Positions 53,713-62,665 of a DNA stretch of 64,000 bases are shown here, piece by piece. The stretch is from SAR202 cluster bacterium (GTDB lineage: Bacteria; Chloroflexota; Dehalococcoidia; Lucifugimonadales; UBA2985): positions 62,001-126,000 of the forward strand of contig VFHP01000012.1 of NCBI GenBank assembly GCA_009391535.1. The letters are read 5' to 3'. A program made the translations under genes and the position numbers. The notes under the pieces were generated by a model that searched no databases, had not been told where the DNA came from, and saw nothing but the letters and a program-made list of their open reading frames with translations. Each line of letters begins with the position of its first letter. Position 1 is the first letter of the stretch.

Positions 53713-54660
53713 TCAAAATGACAGCGTTTCGCCTATACCTCTAACTATAGCCTTCTCGTAGATATAAGCAGCAACGGCAATATCCTCCAATGCTATTCCC
53801 TGAGACTCAAAAAGGGTAAGACGCTCATTATCAATTGGAACTGTCAGATCACCAGACACAATATCTGATAATTCTACAATTTGATCCCACCTAGTAACAC
53901 CTGAATCGACAGCCATGACCAAATCAGCACATTCGATCTTAGCCTGGTCCAAATCATCAACAGCAATCATGGCAGATCTCAATATTGTTGTTTCATCCAA
54001 TTCTCTTCTGCTCAAAGAGTTTGCACCAGCAGCGTTGATATGAGATCCAGGCTTGATCCAGTCACCCAATACAACTGGATCAAGAGTTCTGACATTAGTT
54101 ATAGTAACCACTATATCGGTATCTTTTACTGCTTCTTCAGCTGAATCAACAGGAATTACGTCTATTCCCAAAACGTCGCTCATAATCGTAGCAAATTCTT
54201 TCCGTTTATCCTGATTCCTGCTGAATGCTTTTATTGCTTCTATATTGCGAACGGTGCATACAGCTTCTAGTTGAGACCTGGCTTGAAAGCCAGTACCCAC
54301 AATGCCCACCGTGTTTGCTTTTGCTGCTGCCATGTACTTAGTTGCCAAACCGCTTGCAGCTCCTGTTCTTCTTTGACCCAATGAACTGGCTTCAATAACT
54401 GCTAGTAACGTTTTGGACTCTCCTCCATAAAGTAGGACTAACGGTTTTCCCGCTCCCATAACTTTAAACCCGCTAACCCTCATACTTCCTAGAATTGAAA
54501 CCATCATAGTCAAACCAACTCCATTTGCTTCTGGACGCACTCTGGAAAGATTAACAGCAGTACCTGCAGATTTTTCTTTAAAGCCTTTTTCCAATGCATC
54601 GATAGCTCCTGCCATATCCAATAAACCCACAACATCGCTTTCAGAAAGAAAAATTGTCAT
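53713..54660 (-). CDS. Ornithine cyclodeaminase / mu-crystallin family protein
   Basis: NAD(P)-dependent enzymes of this family act on amino or imino acids: ornithine cyclodeaminase, alanine dehydrogenase, ketimine reductase. The Rossmann motif VGIVGTGFQA at about residues 117-126 and the N-terminal FLSESDV and FKVMG regions are typical. The length is 315 residues. GGAGG precedes the ATG. The true substrate is open; general annotation transfer is unsafe in this family. Confidence 0.85.
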   Translation of the reverse strand: MTIFLSESDVVGLLDMAGAIDALEKGFKEKSAGTAVNLSRVRPEANGVGLTMMVSILGSMRVSGFKVMGAGKPLVLLYGGESKTLLAVIEASSLGQRRTGAASGLATKYMAAAKANTVGIVGTGFQARSQLEAVCTVRNIEAIKAFSRNQDKRKEFATIMSDVLGIDVIPVDSAEEAVKDTDIVVTITNVRTLDPVVLGDWIKPGSHINAAGANSLSRRELDETTILRSAMIAVDDLDQAKIECADLVMAVDSGVTRWDQIVELSDIVSGDLTVPIDNERLTLFESQGIALEDIAVAAYIYEKAIVRGIGETLSF

Positions 54661-54796
54661 TTGGCATCCTCCACTGTACTGTCATTAGATTTTTAGATTT
54701 TTCAAGCATGATTTAATCAGATAATATGGTACAAGATACCTTCAGTAGCTTGGCATTACTGTACAATGCTAAAGGCTTTGAACACATGCTTCTTGT

Positions 54797-54825
54797 TTGC
54801 CTCGCCGCATGAACTATCATACAAT
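54797..54825 (+). promoter_or_regulatory. Promoter candidate for the small partner and amidase
   Basis: TTGCCT (54797-54802) and TACAAT (54820-54825) are 17 bases apart, with a second TATAAT nearer the gene (about 54851). The start codon is at 54869. Confidence 0.45.
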
Positions 54826-54868
54826 GAATCTTAGCTTACACTGAATCTTTATAATAAGGAAGAAACGT

Positions 54869-55060
54869 TTGAAAACGAGACGAGACTTAGATTATGAATC
54901 GTTCTTAGCATTGGCCTCTCAGCAAGGTTTCAATACAGACGACGATCACATGAACGATTTATATATAGAAGTACAGGCTATGTACCGAAGAATGCAAGAA
55001 CTGGACCAAATACCACTCCCTCGCACCAAATATTACCCGGATATGAAGGAAAAGTCCTAG
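54869..55060 (+). CDS. 63-residue protein preceding the amidase, possibly AtzG/GatC-like
   Basis: The start is TTG at 54869, seven bases after AAGGAAG. The 63 residues are helical and charged; the pattern DDHMNDLYIEVQAMYRRMQEL and the closing LDQIPLPRTKYYP resemble the small helical subunits (GatC, AtzG) that wrap around amidases. It ends three bases before the amidase start, so the two are coupled. The relation to AtzG or GatC rests on position, size and a weak pattern and is inference. Confidence 0.6.
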   Translation: MKTRRDLDYESFLALASQQGFNTDDDHMNDLYIEVQAMYRRMQELDQIPLPRTKYYPDMKEKS

Positions 55061-55063
55061 AAA

Positions 55064-56488
55064 ATGCCTGATAAAGACGTATTTACACTCACTATAAGCG
55101 AACTTTCTCATTACATTAGTACCAGACAAATCTCTCCTGTTGAAGTTCTAAACGAATATATAGAAAGAATAGAAACAACAGACCCACAATTAAATTCTTT
55201 CATAACAAAGATGTTTGAAGATGGAAAACGAAAAGCCGAAGATGCAGAAAAGCAAATACTCAAGGGCGAATATAAAGGGCCTCTGCATGGCATACCCATA
55301 GGACTGAAAGATTTATTTTGGACAAAAGGTACAACCACCAGTTCTGGATCCAACATCAACAAAGAATTTATCCCTAACGAAAATTCAACAGTTGCTGACC
55401 TTCTAAATATAGCCGGTTCCTACTGTATCGGTAAATTACACATGACTGAGTTTGCATTCGATGGAACCAGCCTTAATAGACATTTTGGGCCTGCTCGCAA
55501 CCCTTGGAACACCAATCACATGGCTGGTGGATCCAGCAGCGGTGCAGGTGTGGCAGTAGCAAGTGGACAAGTACCTTTGGCTATTGGTACTGACACAGGT
55601 GGTTCGGTGAGAGTTCCTGCCTCCTTATGTGGCATTACCGGCCTGAAACCCACCTTTGGCCTGATAAGCAGATTTGGGGTAACCCCTTTATCATGGTCTA
55701 TGGATCATGTGGGACCTCTAGCAAAAACTGCCCAAGATACCGCCATTGCCTTAAATGCACTCGTACAATTCGATCCCAAAGACACTGACTCGGTAGAGAC
55801 ATGCGACACAGACTACACAAAAGACCTAGACCGGGAAATAAAGGGTATACGTGTAGGGATACCCAAGAATTTTATATGGGACTTTGTGGATCCAGAAGTG
55901 AAATTAGCTTTTGATAATGCAATTAAAAAAATTGAATCTCTAGGTGCTGTAGTAAAGGAAATCATCAACCCTAACCTTGAACTCATTAACATGGCTGGGA
56001 GTATTGTACAGACATCCGAAGCGGCCACTATCCATCGTTCGAATGTCCTCAACAACGGAGATTCTTTTGACCCAATAATAAGAATGCGAATTGAAACAGG
56101 TTTATTTGTAACAGCCGAGTCATACATAAAAGCCCAACAAATCCGGATGGATGAAAAAGCTATATTAATCAAGCAATTTGACGACATCGACCTAATAGCT
56201 ACTCCAACAACTTCTATAACCGCTCCAAGACTGGATCAAGAACGCATTGATATTAACAATCATGATGTACACATAAGAGAGGCCTTACTAAGAATAACCC
56301 GTATCTTCAGCACAATTGGGTTACCAGCAATTTCTATACCTTGCGGCCTTGCAAAAAACAAACTGCCCATAGGATTGCAATTAGTGGCTAAACCCTTCAA
56401 TGAACAAATGCTTCTTAACACTGCTCATTGCTTTCAGATGGTTACAAATTGGCATAACTTGAGGCCTGATTTAACAACGTCTCACTGA
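55064..56488 (+). CDS. Amidase signature family protein
   Basis: Amidase-signature enzymes cleave amides by a Ser-cisSer-Lys triad. K82 in PIGLKDL, S158 in AGGSSSG and S181 in TDTGGSVR are all intact. The core LCGITGLKPTFGLISRFG follows. At 474 residues the size matches GatA and AtzE-type hydrolases. It lies far from gatB and lacks the full GatA loops I would expect, so it is more likely a catabolic amidase. It may pair with the preceding small protein. Confidence 0.85.
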   Translation: MPDKDVFTLTISELSHYISTRQISPVEVLNEYIERIETTDPQLNSFITKMFEDGKRKAEDAEKQILKGEYKGPLHGIPIGLKDLFWTKGTTTSSGSNINKEFIPNENSTVADLLNIAGSYCIGKLHMTEFAFDGTSLNRHFGPARNPWNTNHMAGGSSSGAGVAVASGQVPLAIGTDTGGSVRVPASLCGITGLKPTFGLISRFGVTPLSWSMDHVGPLAKTAQDTAIALNALVQFDPKDTDSVETCDTDYTKDLDREIKGIRVGIPKNFIWDFVDPEVKLAFDNAIKKIESLGAVVKEIINPNLELINMAGSIVQTSEAATIHRSNVLNNGDSFDPIIRMRIETGLFVTAESYIKAQQIRMDEKAILIKQFDDIDLIATPTTSITAPRLDQERIDINNHDVHIREALLRITRIFSTIGLPAISIPCGLAKNKLPIGLQLVAKPFNEQMLLNTAHCFQMVTNWHNLRPDLTTSH

Positions 56489-56489
56489 A

Positions 56490-57263
56490 TTAAACCCAAG
56501 TATGTATCAAAGATTCATACAGCAACCTGAGCGCTAAAACTGTCAGAACAAAACTGAATGTTTTACGAAAAATACGTTCTGGCATCCATAGCAAAATAGT
56601 CTTTCCTGACCAAGTACCCACAATTCCAAACAGTATCATACAGATTATAATGGAAAGATAAGGAGCGAAAGAAAAACCTAGAATCCCAAAAGTTAATATC
56701 TTCACACCGTGTTGCCAAGACATAAAAGCTGCATGAGTAGCAACAGTCATACGCCGTTCATTCGTAGTAGCCCTTATAAATGGTGCTATTAAAGGGCCCG
56801 TGCCTCCAACAAACATTGTTGCGAATGATGATACAGCTCCAATCCCAAAAAAGGTTTTTCTTGATGGTCCAATTACTCCTGTGGACGGACCCCATAACGA
56901 GTAAAGTATGAATATACCAATTATGCCTTTCAACAAATTTGCAGGTAAAGCAAAAACTATTTGTCCTCCAAGGGTGGCTCCTATAGTAGTTCCAATAACG
57001 AAAGACGTCATCCATGTATATTTGATATGACGCCACATCATAGTTGCTCTAGAAAAGTTTGAACTCATCTGTATAACCGCATGTACAGGTATTATGGCAA
57101 TTGGAGGCATTAGAGATGCAATTATTGATATCAACATAGCACCTCCGCCAAGTCCAAAAGCAGCTGATATAACCGATGTAAAAAAACTCGAAACACAAAG
57201 TACAATAAATGCCCATGCTGAAATGCCTGGTGCGCTTGATAAAAGGTTATTCAGAAGATCCAT
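56490..57263 (-). CDS. TauE/SafE family permease
   Basis: The family exports sulfite, sulfoacetate or related organosulfur anions, with many members unassigned. The 257-residue protein has about eight hydrophobic helices in two related halves, each with a Gly-rich stretch near its start (AAFGLGGGAMLIS and FVGGTGPLIAPF), characteristic of TauE/SafE. It converges with the amidase by one base and is followed upstream by a small Rdx gene. Confidence 0.85.
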   Translation of the reverse strand: MDLLNNLLSSAPGISAWAFIVLCVSSFFTSVISAAFGLGGGAMLISIIASLMPPIAIIPVHAVIQMSSNFSRATMMWRHIKYTWMTSFVIGTTIGATLGGQIVFALPANLLKGIIGIFILYSLWGPSTGVIGPSRKTFFGIGAVSSFATMFVGGTGPLIAPFIRATTNERRMTVATHAAFMSWQHGVKILTFGILGFSFAPYLSIIICMILFGIVGTWSGKTILLWMPERIFRKTFSFVLTVLALRLLYESLIHTWV

Positions 57264-57283
57264 AATTAAAGCCGTGCGAGTTT

Positions 57284-57571
57284 CTAATGTCTATCACCAT
57301 GACCAAGTGATCGTTTAGGGTCTACTCTATCTCTCACAATCTGTTTTATTTCTTTTGGCTCAGGGAATTTTCTGTTCGACTTTAACGACCAAACAACCTC
57401 TTCGTTTATTCTAATCTCAAATATCCCGCCGGCAGATGGAATCAGACTTATTTCCTGAATATTGTTTTCAAAGCTATTTAAGATCTCCTGAGTTACCCAA
57501 GAAGCTCTAATCATCCAATTGCATTGAGTACAATATTCGATTTCTATTTTAAAGTCTTGCTCTCTACTCAC
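57284..57571 (-). CDS. SelW/SelT/Rdx family redox protein
   Basis: A small thioredoxin-like-fold protein of about 95 residues with CTQC near the N-terminus. This corresponds to the CxxU/CxxC motif of SelW. IEIEYCTQCNWMIRASWVTQE, SLIPSAGGIFEI and FPEPKEIKQIVRDRVDP match the Rdx family. GTG 57571, six bases after GAGG, is preferred over TTG 57583. It may support redox repair. Confidence 0.85.
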   Translation of the reverse strand: MSREQDFKIEIEYCTQCNWMIRASWVTQEILNSFENNIQEISLIPSAGGIFEIRINEEVVWSLKSNRKFPEPKEIKQIVRDRVDPKRSLGHGDRH

Positions 57572-57641
57572 TTCATACCTCAATATCTATACATATACAT
57601 GTCGTTACATATTCACGAGAATACCATATTAATATACTATT

Positions 57642-57677
57642 AGTGGAACAAATACAAAATATTTCTAGCTTTCCACT
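57642..57677 (+). promoter_or_regulatory. Hairpin in the leader of the YhhQ-like gene
   Basis: AGTGGAA (57642-57648) pairs perfectly with TTCCACT (57671-57677) around a 22-base loop that includes TTTCTAGC. It ends eight bases before the start codon, where a ribosome site would lie. It is placed like a translation-control element for a queuosine-precursor transporter, but it does not match a preQ1 riboswitch closely. Confidence 0.3.
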
Positions 57678-57685
57678 CAATAAAT

Positions 57686-58312
57686 ATGCAACTCGTATTA
57701 TTATCAACCATATTCACTACTTTACTCCTCACTGCCAACATCACAGCAGTAAAGATTGTAGCAGTTGGAAGTGACGGTATAGACGCAGGCATACTAGCCT
57801 ATCCATTTACCTTTCTAATATCTGATGTTATATCGGAAGTATATGGCCGAAGAACTACAACGAAGATAATTTGGTTCGGCTTTTTGGCAAACGTTATTAT
57901 GATCTCACTTATATTTCTAGCAGGTAGTATGCCGCCAGCTATTTTTTGGTATGAACAAGAATCTTATGATCGAATACTAGGGTCTGTTCCTAGGATAGTA
58001 GCAGCATCAATGTTGGCTTACATAATCAGTCAAAACCATGATGTGATAGCGTTCGAAATGTGGAGAAATCTTACCCACGGCAAATTCTTATGGCTCAGAA
58101 ATAGTGCTTCTACAATTGTTTCGCAGGGAGTAGATACTATCATTTTTGTTCTTGTAGCCTTTGCTGGCACCTACTCTAATAGTGCAATCTGGAACATGAT
58201 ATGGATAACCTATATCTTCAAAATAACAATTGCTGTAGCCGATACACCTCTGGTTTATCTGATTGTCTACCTCACAAGGAAAAGTCATCAGCCTCTAGCT
58301 ACACCGCATTAA
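57686..58312 (+). CDS. YhhQ/VUT family transporter
   Basis: YhhQ proteins import queuosine precursors (preQ0/preQ1). The 208-residue protein has six hydrophobic helices and the motifs NITAVKIV, FPFTFLISDVISEVYGRR-like (YPFTFLISDVISEVYGRRTT) and SASTIVSQGVDTIIFVLVAF, which are diagnostic. No queuosine biosynthesis genes lie nearby, in line with scavenging. It has no clear ribosome site. Confidence 0.9.
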   Translation: MQLVLLSTIFTTLLLTANITAVKIVAVGSDGIDAGILAYPFTFLISDVISEVYGRRTTTKIIWFGFLANVIMISLIFLAGSMPPAIFWYEQESYDRILGSVPRIVAASMLAYIISQNHDVIAFEMWRNLTHGKFLWLRNSASTIVSQGVDTIIFVLVAFAGTYSNSAIWNMIWITYIFKITIAVADTPLVYLIVYLTRKSHQPLATPH

Positions 58313-58346
58313 GTCCGTAACGATTCATATTGAGTTGGCATAACAA

Positions 58347-58790
58347 TTATTTGCCGATAATCTGAACTATTACGTCTCTCGGCCTTGGCATATCCAGCTC
58401 AACAAGGAAAATGCTTTGCCATCTGCCCATCTTTAAAATGCCATCTACTATTGGAATAGATTCACTTGTGCCTAATGTTAAATGTTGGCAGTGAGCATGA
58501 CCATTAGGGCATTCGTCGGCATTCATATTGACAGTTCTGATAGAAAAATCGTTATGCCTGTAATCTGACTCTCTGGGTGATATGCGTGACAAAAGATCCG
58601 CCATATCTTCAAGAAGAAGTGGTTCGTTTTCATTTATCCGGATGGCACATGTGGTATGCATAGAGTATATAACTGCAATACCGTTATTTATACCAGACTC
58701 GGCAACAAATTCTCTGACTTTATCTGTTATATCAATAAACTCTGGTGCCTTTTGTGTATCTATATGAATATTGTTTGTAGAAATGTTCAT
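58347..58790 (-). CDS. YjbQ family (UPF0047) protein
   Basis: YjbQ proteins (about 140 residues) have been linked to weak thiamine phosphate synthase activity. The motifs VYSMHTTCAIRINENEP-like (IYSMHTTCAIRINENEP), DYRHNDFSIRT, NGHAHCQHLTLG and the final MPRPRDVIVQI hold the conserved His and Glu residues. The length is 147 residues. tenA lies 4 kb away, but no thi operon is present. Confidence 0.9.
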   Translation of the reverse strand: MNISTNNIHIDTQKAPEFIDITDKVREFVAESGINNGIAVIYSMHTTCAIRINENEPLLLEDMADLLSRISPRESDYRHNDFSIRTVNMNADECPNGHAHCQHLTLGTSESIPIVDGILKMGRWQSIFLVELDMPRPRDVIVQIIGK

Positions 58791-58890
58791 ATTGTTGTTC
58801 TAACATGATTTATTACAATATTTCTTGTATCCGACGTGGTATTCTAGCATACCACATTGTAGTTTCCAATACTGGAAGAAATATAACACC

Positions 58891-59919
58891 CTAGCTTTCT
58901 CTTTTTAAGAGAAATGCAATCAGTTCCTGTAATTCTATTCTGTAAACTTTATCTATTTTGATAGTCTCTAACAAACTCACAGCACTCGATGCATAACTGT
59001 TAGCTAGTTTATCCATGTATCCAGTTGTACCAACATCATTCAATATTGACAAAATTCTCTCGATATCATGCTCATCAATACAATCTTGTCGATATGTTTT
59101 AGATATTTCCGTCACGGCTGCCGGAGTACCGTTTTGCAAAGCATGGATAATTGGCAACGAATTCTTCCTTCGACGGACGTCATTGGCAACGTTCTTACCC
59201 GTATTCTCCTGCAATCCCCAGATCCCCAGATAGTCATCTCTGATTTGAAATACCAATCCTAAAATCCTTCCGAATGCAGACATTTCCTTAACGGTATCTT
59301 GATCTGCAGATCCCAATAATGCGCCCAACTTTAAAGCACAACTTATTAATGCTCCAGTTTTTCTATTAATCATTCCTAAATATTCTTTGGTCGTTATGTC
59401 CAATTTACCCTCGTATTCAAGATCCAAATACTGACCTTCCACTGTCTCCAAATATGCTTCGCTAAGAGTTTCTGTGCACCGTAATGTCAAATTATTATCT
59501 AGAATTTGGCTTACACTATTTTTGACAGTCAAATCGGACAGTATTCTTATATAATTGCCGACCTGAAGGGCCTTCGATACACCCCATATACTCCATACAG
59601 TAGGTCTATGTCTCCTTTCTTCATCTTCATCTTGAATATCATCGTGTATTAGGGAGAAATTATGAACCAGTTCCACTGCCGCTGCTCCTTGCAAAGCGTT
59701 GTCCAGAACTCCTCCAACTGACTCACAGGCAAACATACACAAAGAAGACCGTATGCCTTTTCCTTGCATGGATGAAACTGCATTACCTTCTTGATCTAAC
59801 CAGCCAAAATGGTATTTTATTGCTTCAGCAATTTCTGTATTCTTCACTGAAGACACAACGTAAAGATAATCTTCAACTCTGGCTCTGTACTTCTCTAAGA
59901 TCGCTGGTGAATATTGCAC
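58891..59919 (-). CDS. Polyprenyl (geranylgeranyl-type) diphosphate synthase
   Basis: It lengthens isoprenyl diphosphates using IPP. The first Asp-rich motif is LIHDDIQDEDEERRHRPT. The second, QIRDDYLGIWG, has Gly at the fifth position as in IdsA-like enzymes of Chloroflexota and Actinobacteria. The GTG at 59919, five bases after AGGTG, is preferred over GTG 59940, giving 342 residues. Chain length is not predictable by eye. It uses the IspD/IspF products and could feed menaquinone made with UbiE. Confidence 0.88.
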   Translation of the reverse strand: MQYSPAILEKYRARVEDYLYVVSSVKNTEIAEAIKYHFGWLDQEGNAVSSMQGKGIRSSLCMFACESVGGVLDNALQGAAAVELVHNFSLIHDDIQDEDEERRHRPTVWSIWGVSKALQVGNYIRILSDLTVKNSVSQILDNNLTLRCTETLSEAYLETVEGQYLDLEYEGKLDITTKEYLGMINRKTGALISCALKLGALLGSADQDTVKEMSAFGRILGLVFQIRDDYLGIWGLQENTGKNVANDVRRRKNSLPIIHALQNGTPAAVTEISKTYRQDCIDEHDIERILSILNDVGTTGYMDKLANSYASSAVSLLETIKIDKVYRIELQELIAFLLKRES

Positions 59920-59997
59920 TGGTACACCTATTAAAATCACCTTCCATTACATTGGAATAAATCAACTAAATTGAAACAATAAAATCATCACAGCCAT

Positions 59998-61233
59998 TCA
60001 ATCATCCGAATAGTCTCCCCTGATTAGATCGTCTCCATAGCGAAGAAGAGTCTTTCTACGTTCAGAGTCTACCTCTGAGGACTCCAGATATCTGGCAAGC
60101 ATTTGTTTGACAGATAATTCTTCCACTCTAACATCTCCCAATCTAGTTCTTCTATCTCTAGATATTTGTTTGACAATTGGGGTCACAAATTGTGCCTTCT
60201 CTAGCGCAAGGCGTATTTCATTTTCTCTTAACAAAGGTTCTGCGTCTTGATTCATATTAATCTTGACTCTTACGATAGATTCAGCGAAATGATTTCTTTT
60301 TATCGCTTTGAGAGTTTCAATAGTGGGGTCTTGTCCTTTGTCTACATTTACTTCAATAGTCAAAAATCTCCTGCCTGGTACAGTTTCAAAGCTAAAACCA
60401 GAAACTCTACTCCCATTTGGTAAAGATGGATCAATGTCTACAACACAAAACCCTTTATCATCATTTTCTTCTCCAAAGTCTACTTTTTCCAAGCTGCCCG
60501 AATACACGACATATGGGTTTCTGGACAGAATCTGATGTTTGTGTATATGTCCTAATGCAACGTAGTCTAAAGAAGTATTAGCCAATGTACTCTGCATAAT
60601 AATCGGGTCTCTGCCAAGCAACATGGATTTTTCAGAACTAGTTACCGCTGTATTCAATGAAACATGTCCTACCAATACCGATGGTATAGAAGTGTCCAAT
60701 TGCTCTATTTCTTTTGATATTAGATTTGTAACTCTGGACTGTATTTGTTCGTTAATTTGTTCTATATTCAAATTTCGTGTTTCTTCCCGTGCCAAAAATG
60801 AACTTCTCCTAATCCATGGCAGGGCAATGATTTGCAAATCGCCATTCTTTGTTTCTAACTGGTATGTGGAAAGCCTGTCACCAATTACAATGTTCGGAAC
60901 CTTCAAAGTCTTAAATATATCAAGAGCAGTAGCTCTACTAATAACATTTGGCATATCATGATTACCAAGTAATAAAAATGTTGGAATCTTTCCATCTGAC
61001 AGCTTAGCAATTCTTTTGGCAAATTCCCGTTGGTGAGTTTGTGACGGATCCCTGCTTTTGTATGCGTCCCCGGCAAATAAAACAACATCTACTTCGTTAG
61101 AGATAGCAAAATCAACGACTTGATCAAATGCTGCTAAAAAATCGGTCAGCCGCGAATTCAAGCCAGTGGTTTCATCAATGGCCCCGTAACTCTCAACACC
61201 AATATGCACATCCGAAAAATGTAAAAGTCTCAC
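59998..61233 (-). CDS. sbcD: SbcD/Mre11-type nuclease subunit
   Basis: SbcD with SbcC opens hairpin and palindromic DNA and processes breaks. Calcineurin-like metal motifs are intact: FSDVHIG (D8, H10), FAGDAY, LGNHDMP, VGHVS and GHIHKHQI. A C-terminal capping domain follows; the length is 411 residues. sbcC normally sits directly downstream, yet the polyprenyl synthase is there instead. GTG 61233 is the start. Confidence 0.93.
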   Translation of the reverse strand: MRLLHFSDVHIGVESYGAIDETTGLNSRLTDFLAAFDQVVDFAISNEVDVVLFAGDAYKSRDPSQTHQREFAKRIAKLSDGKIPTFLLLGNHDMPNVISRATALDIFKTLKVPNIVIGDRLSTYQLETKNGDLQIIALPWIRRSSFLAREETRNLNIEQINEQIQSRVTNLISKEIEQLDTSIPSVLVGHVSLNTAVTSSEKSMLLGRDPIIMQSTLANTSLDYVALGHIHKHQILSRNPYVVYSGSLEKVDFGEENDDKGFCVVDIDPSLPNGSRVSGFSFETVPGRRFLTIEVNVDKGQDPTIETLKAIKRNHFAESIVRVKINMNQDAEPLLRENEIRLALEKAQFVTPIVKQISRDRRTRLGDVRVEELSVKQMLARYLESSEVDSERRKTLLRYGDDLIRGDYSDD

Positions 61234-61268
61234 AACCTAAATCACTATAACCAAATTTCTGGGCGATC

Positions 61269-61296
61269 CATTACATGATCTTTGTTTCCTGTAATG
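61269..61296. repeat. 7-bp inverted repeat between sbcD and hisS
   Basis: CATTACA (61269-61275) and TGTAATG (61290-61296) flank 14 bases in the divergent gap. It may be an operator or a hairpin; there is no T run. No T-box-like element is visible before hisS. Confidence 0.25.
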
Positions 61297-61408
61297 CAGT
61301 TGTTAAGTATATCAATCTAATATCTTTGGATAAAGACCAAATAAAATCGATTGGCAAATTACCTATGCTGAGGTATCCTTCTAAAAACATTTCTTTTGGA
61401 GAACGTAG

Positions 61409-62665
61409 TTGTATAAAGCCCCTAGAGGAACCTCTGATATATTGCCTCATCAGCAGCAGCAATGGAATTACGTAAAGGATGTTGCAACCACCCTCGCCAA
61501 AAGTTACGGCTACCAGTTACTTGAAACTCCAATATTTGAAAACACTAACTTATTTTCCAGAGGCATAGGCCAAACTACTGACGTCGTAGAAAAAGAAATG
61601 TATTCGTTTGAAGATCGTGGAGGGGAATCCTTAACACTAAGACCAGAAGGAACCGCTCCAGTCTGTAGAGCTTATCTAGAACACGGAATGCACAATCTGC
61701 CTCAACCAGTGAGAATGTTTTATCTTTGTCCAATATTTCGATATGAGCGACCTCAGTCTGGTAGATACAGAGAACATCACCAGTTTGGAGTCGAATGCAT
61801 TGGAGACATTGATCCCTCCATAGACGCAGAAATAATTGCAATGGCCTGGGCTTTGATGAACAGTCTGAAGCTTACAAATCTTTCCCTCCTCATCAATACA
61901 ATAGGAGACTCAAAATGCAGACCCTCTTATATTGAAGACTTGAAACTCTACTACTCAGAGCAGATTGACAAATTATGTGGTGATTGCCAAAACAGATTAA
62001 ACAGAAATGCATTACGTTTACTGGACTGCAAGAAAACTGACTGTATAAGAATCGCGGATAGCGCACCTCAAATATTGGACCACCTATGTAGTGACTGCTT
62101 AGATCATTGGCTTCAACTAAGGAACCACCTTGATTATCTAAGTATTCCATATACAGTAAACCAAAAGTTGGTCCGAGGTTTTGATTATTACACAAGAACG
62201 GTATTCGAAATTCAACCAGCCGAAGAGGGTGCCCAAAGTAATATTTGCGGTGGTGGTCGGTATGACGGGCTTATGGAACAAATAGGAGGATCTCCTACTC
62301 CTGGAATCGGTTTTGGAGTGGGAATAGAGAGATTAATAATAAATTTAGAACGTCAAAATGTTTCTATTCCTATCTTTCCACCTGCCTCAGTGTTTGTTGC
62401 TCACATAGGAGATGAGGCGAAATCGATGGCTTTAATGCTATCCCAACAACTGCGTAACGAAGGCATAGATACTATACTGGGCCCCACGAATAGAAGTCTT
62501 CGAGCCCAAATGCGGTACGTGAATTCAGTCAACATACCATTCGCCATTATTGTTGGGGATCAAGAGATACAAAATGACGTTGTCATTTTAAGAGACATGA
62601 CTATTGGTGAACAAACTGAGCTCACTATTGAAGACGCGATTGCCAAAGTGAAGAAGGCTAACTAA
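61409..62665 (+). CDS. hisS: Histidyl-tRNA synthetase
   Basis: HisRS is a class II synthetase. MYKAPRGTSDILP opens the protein. Motif 2 and the histidine loops are LTLRPEGTAPVCRAY, FRYERPQSGRYREHHQFGVE, LVRGFDYYTRTVFE and GGGRYDGL; motif 3 is GIGFGVGIERL. A C-terminal anticodon-binding domain follows. The length is 418 residues. The start is TTG 61409 with GGAGAA upstream. Its last four bases overlap the end of convergent tenA. Confidence 0.96.
   Translation: MYKAPRGTSDILPHQQQQWNYVKDVATTLAKSYGYQLLETPIFENTNLFSRGIGQTTDVVEKEMYSFEDRGGESLTLRPEGTAPVCRAYLEHGMHNLPQPVRMFYLCPIFRYERPQSGRYREHHQFGVECIGDIDPSIDAEIIAMAWALMNSLKLTNLSLLINTIGDSKCRPSYIEDLKLYYSEQIDKLCGDCQNRLNRNALRLLDCKKTDCIRIADSAPQILDHLCSDCLDHWLQLRNHLDYLSIPYTVNQKLVRGFDYYTRTVFEIQPAEEGAQSNICGGGRYDGLMEQIGGSPTPGIGFGVGIERLIINLERQNVSIPIFPPASVFVAHIGDEAKSMALMLSQQLRNEGIDTILGPTNRSLRAQMRYVNSVNIPFAIIVGDQEIQNDVVILRDMTIGEQTELTIEDAIAKVKKAN

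Noticed and set aside
61234..61408. T-box leader before hisS (and likewise before cysS)
   Set aside because: No conserved T-box sequence or antiterminator/terminator pair can be drawn; cysS starts inside ispF.
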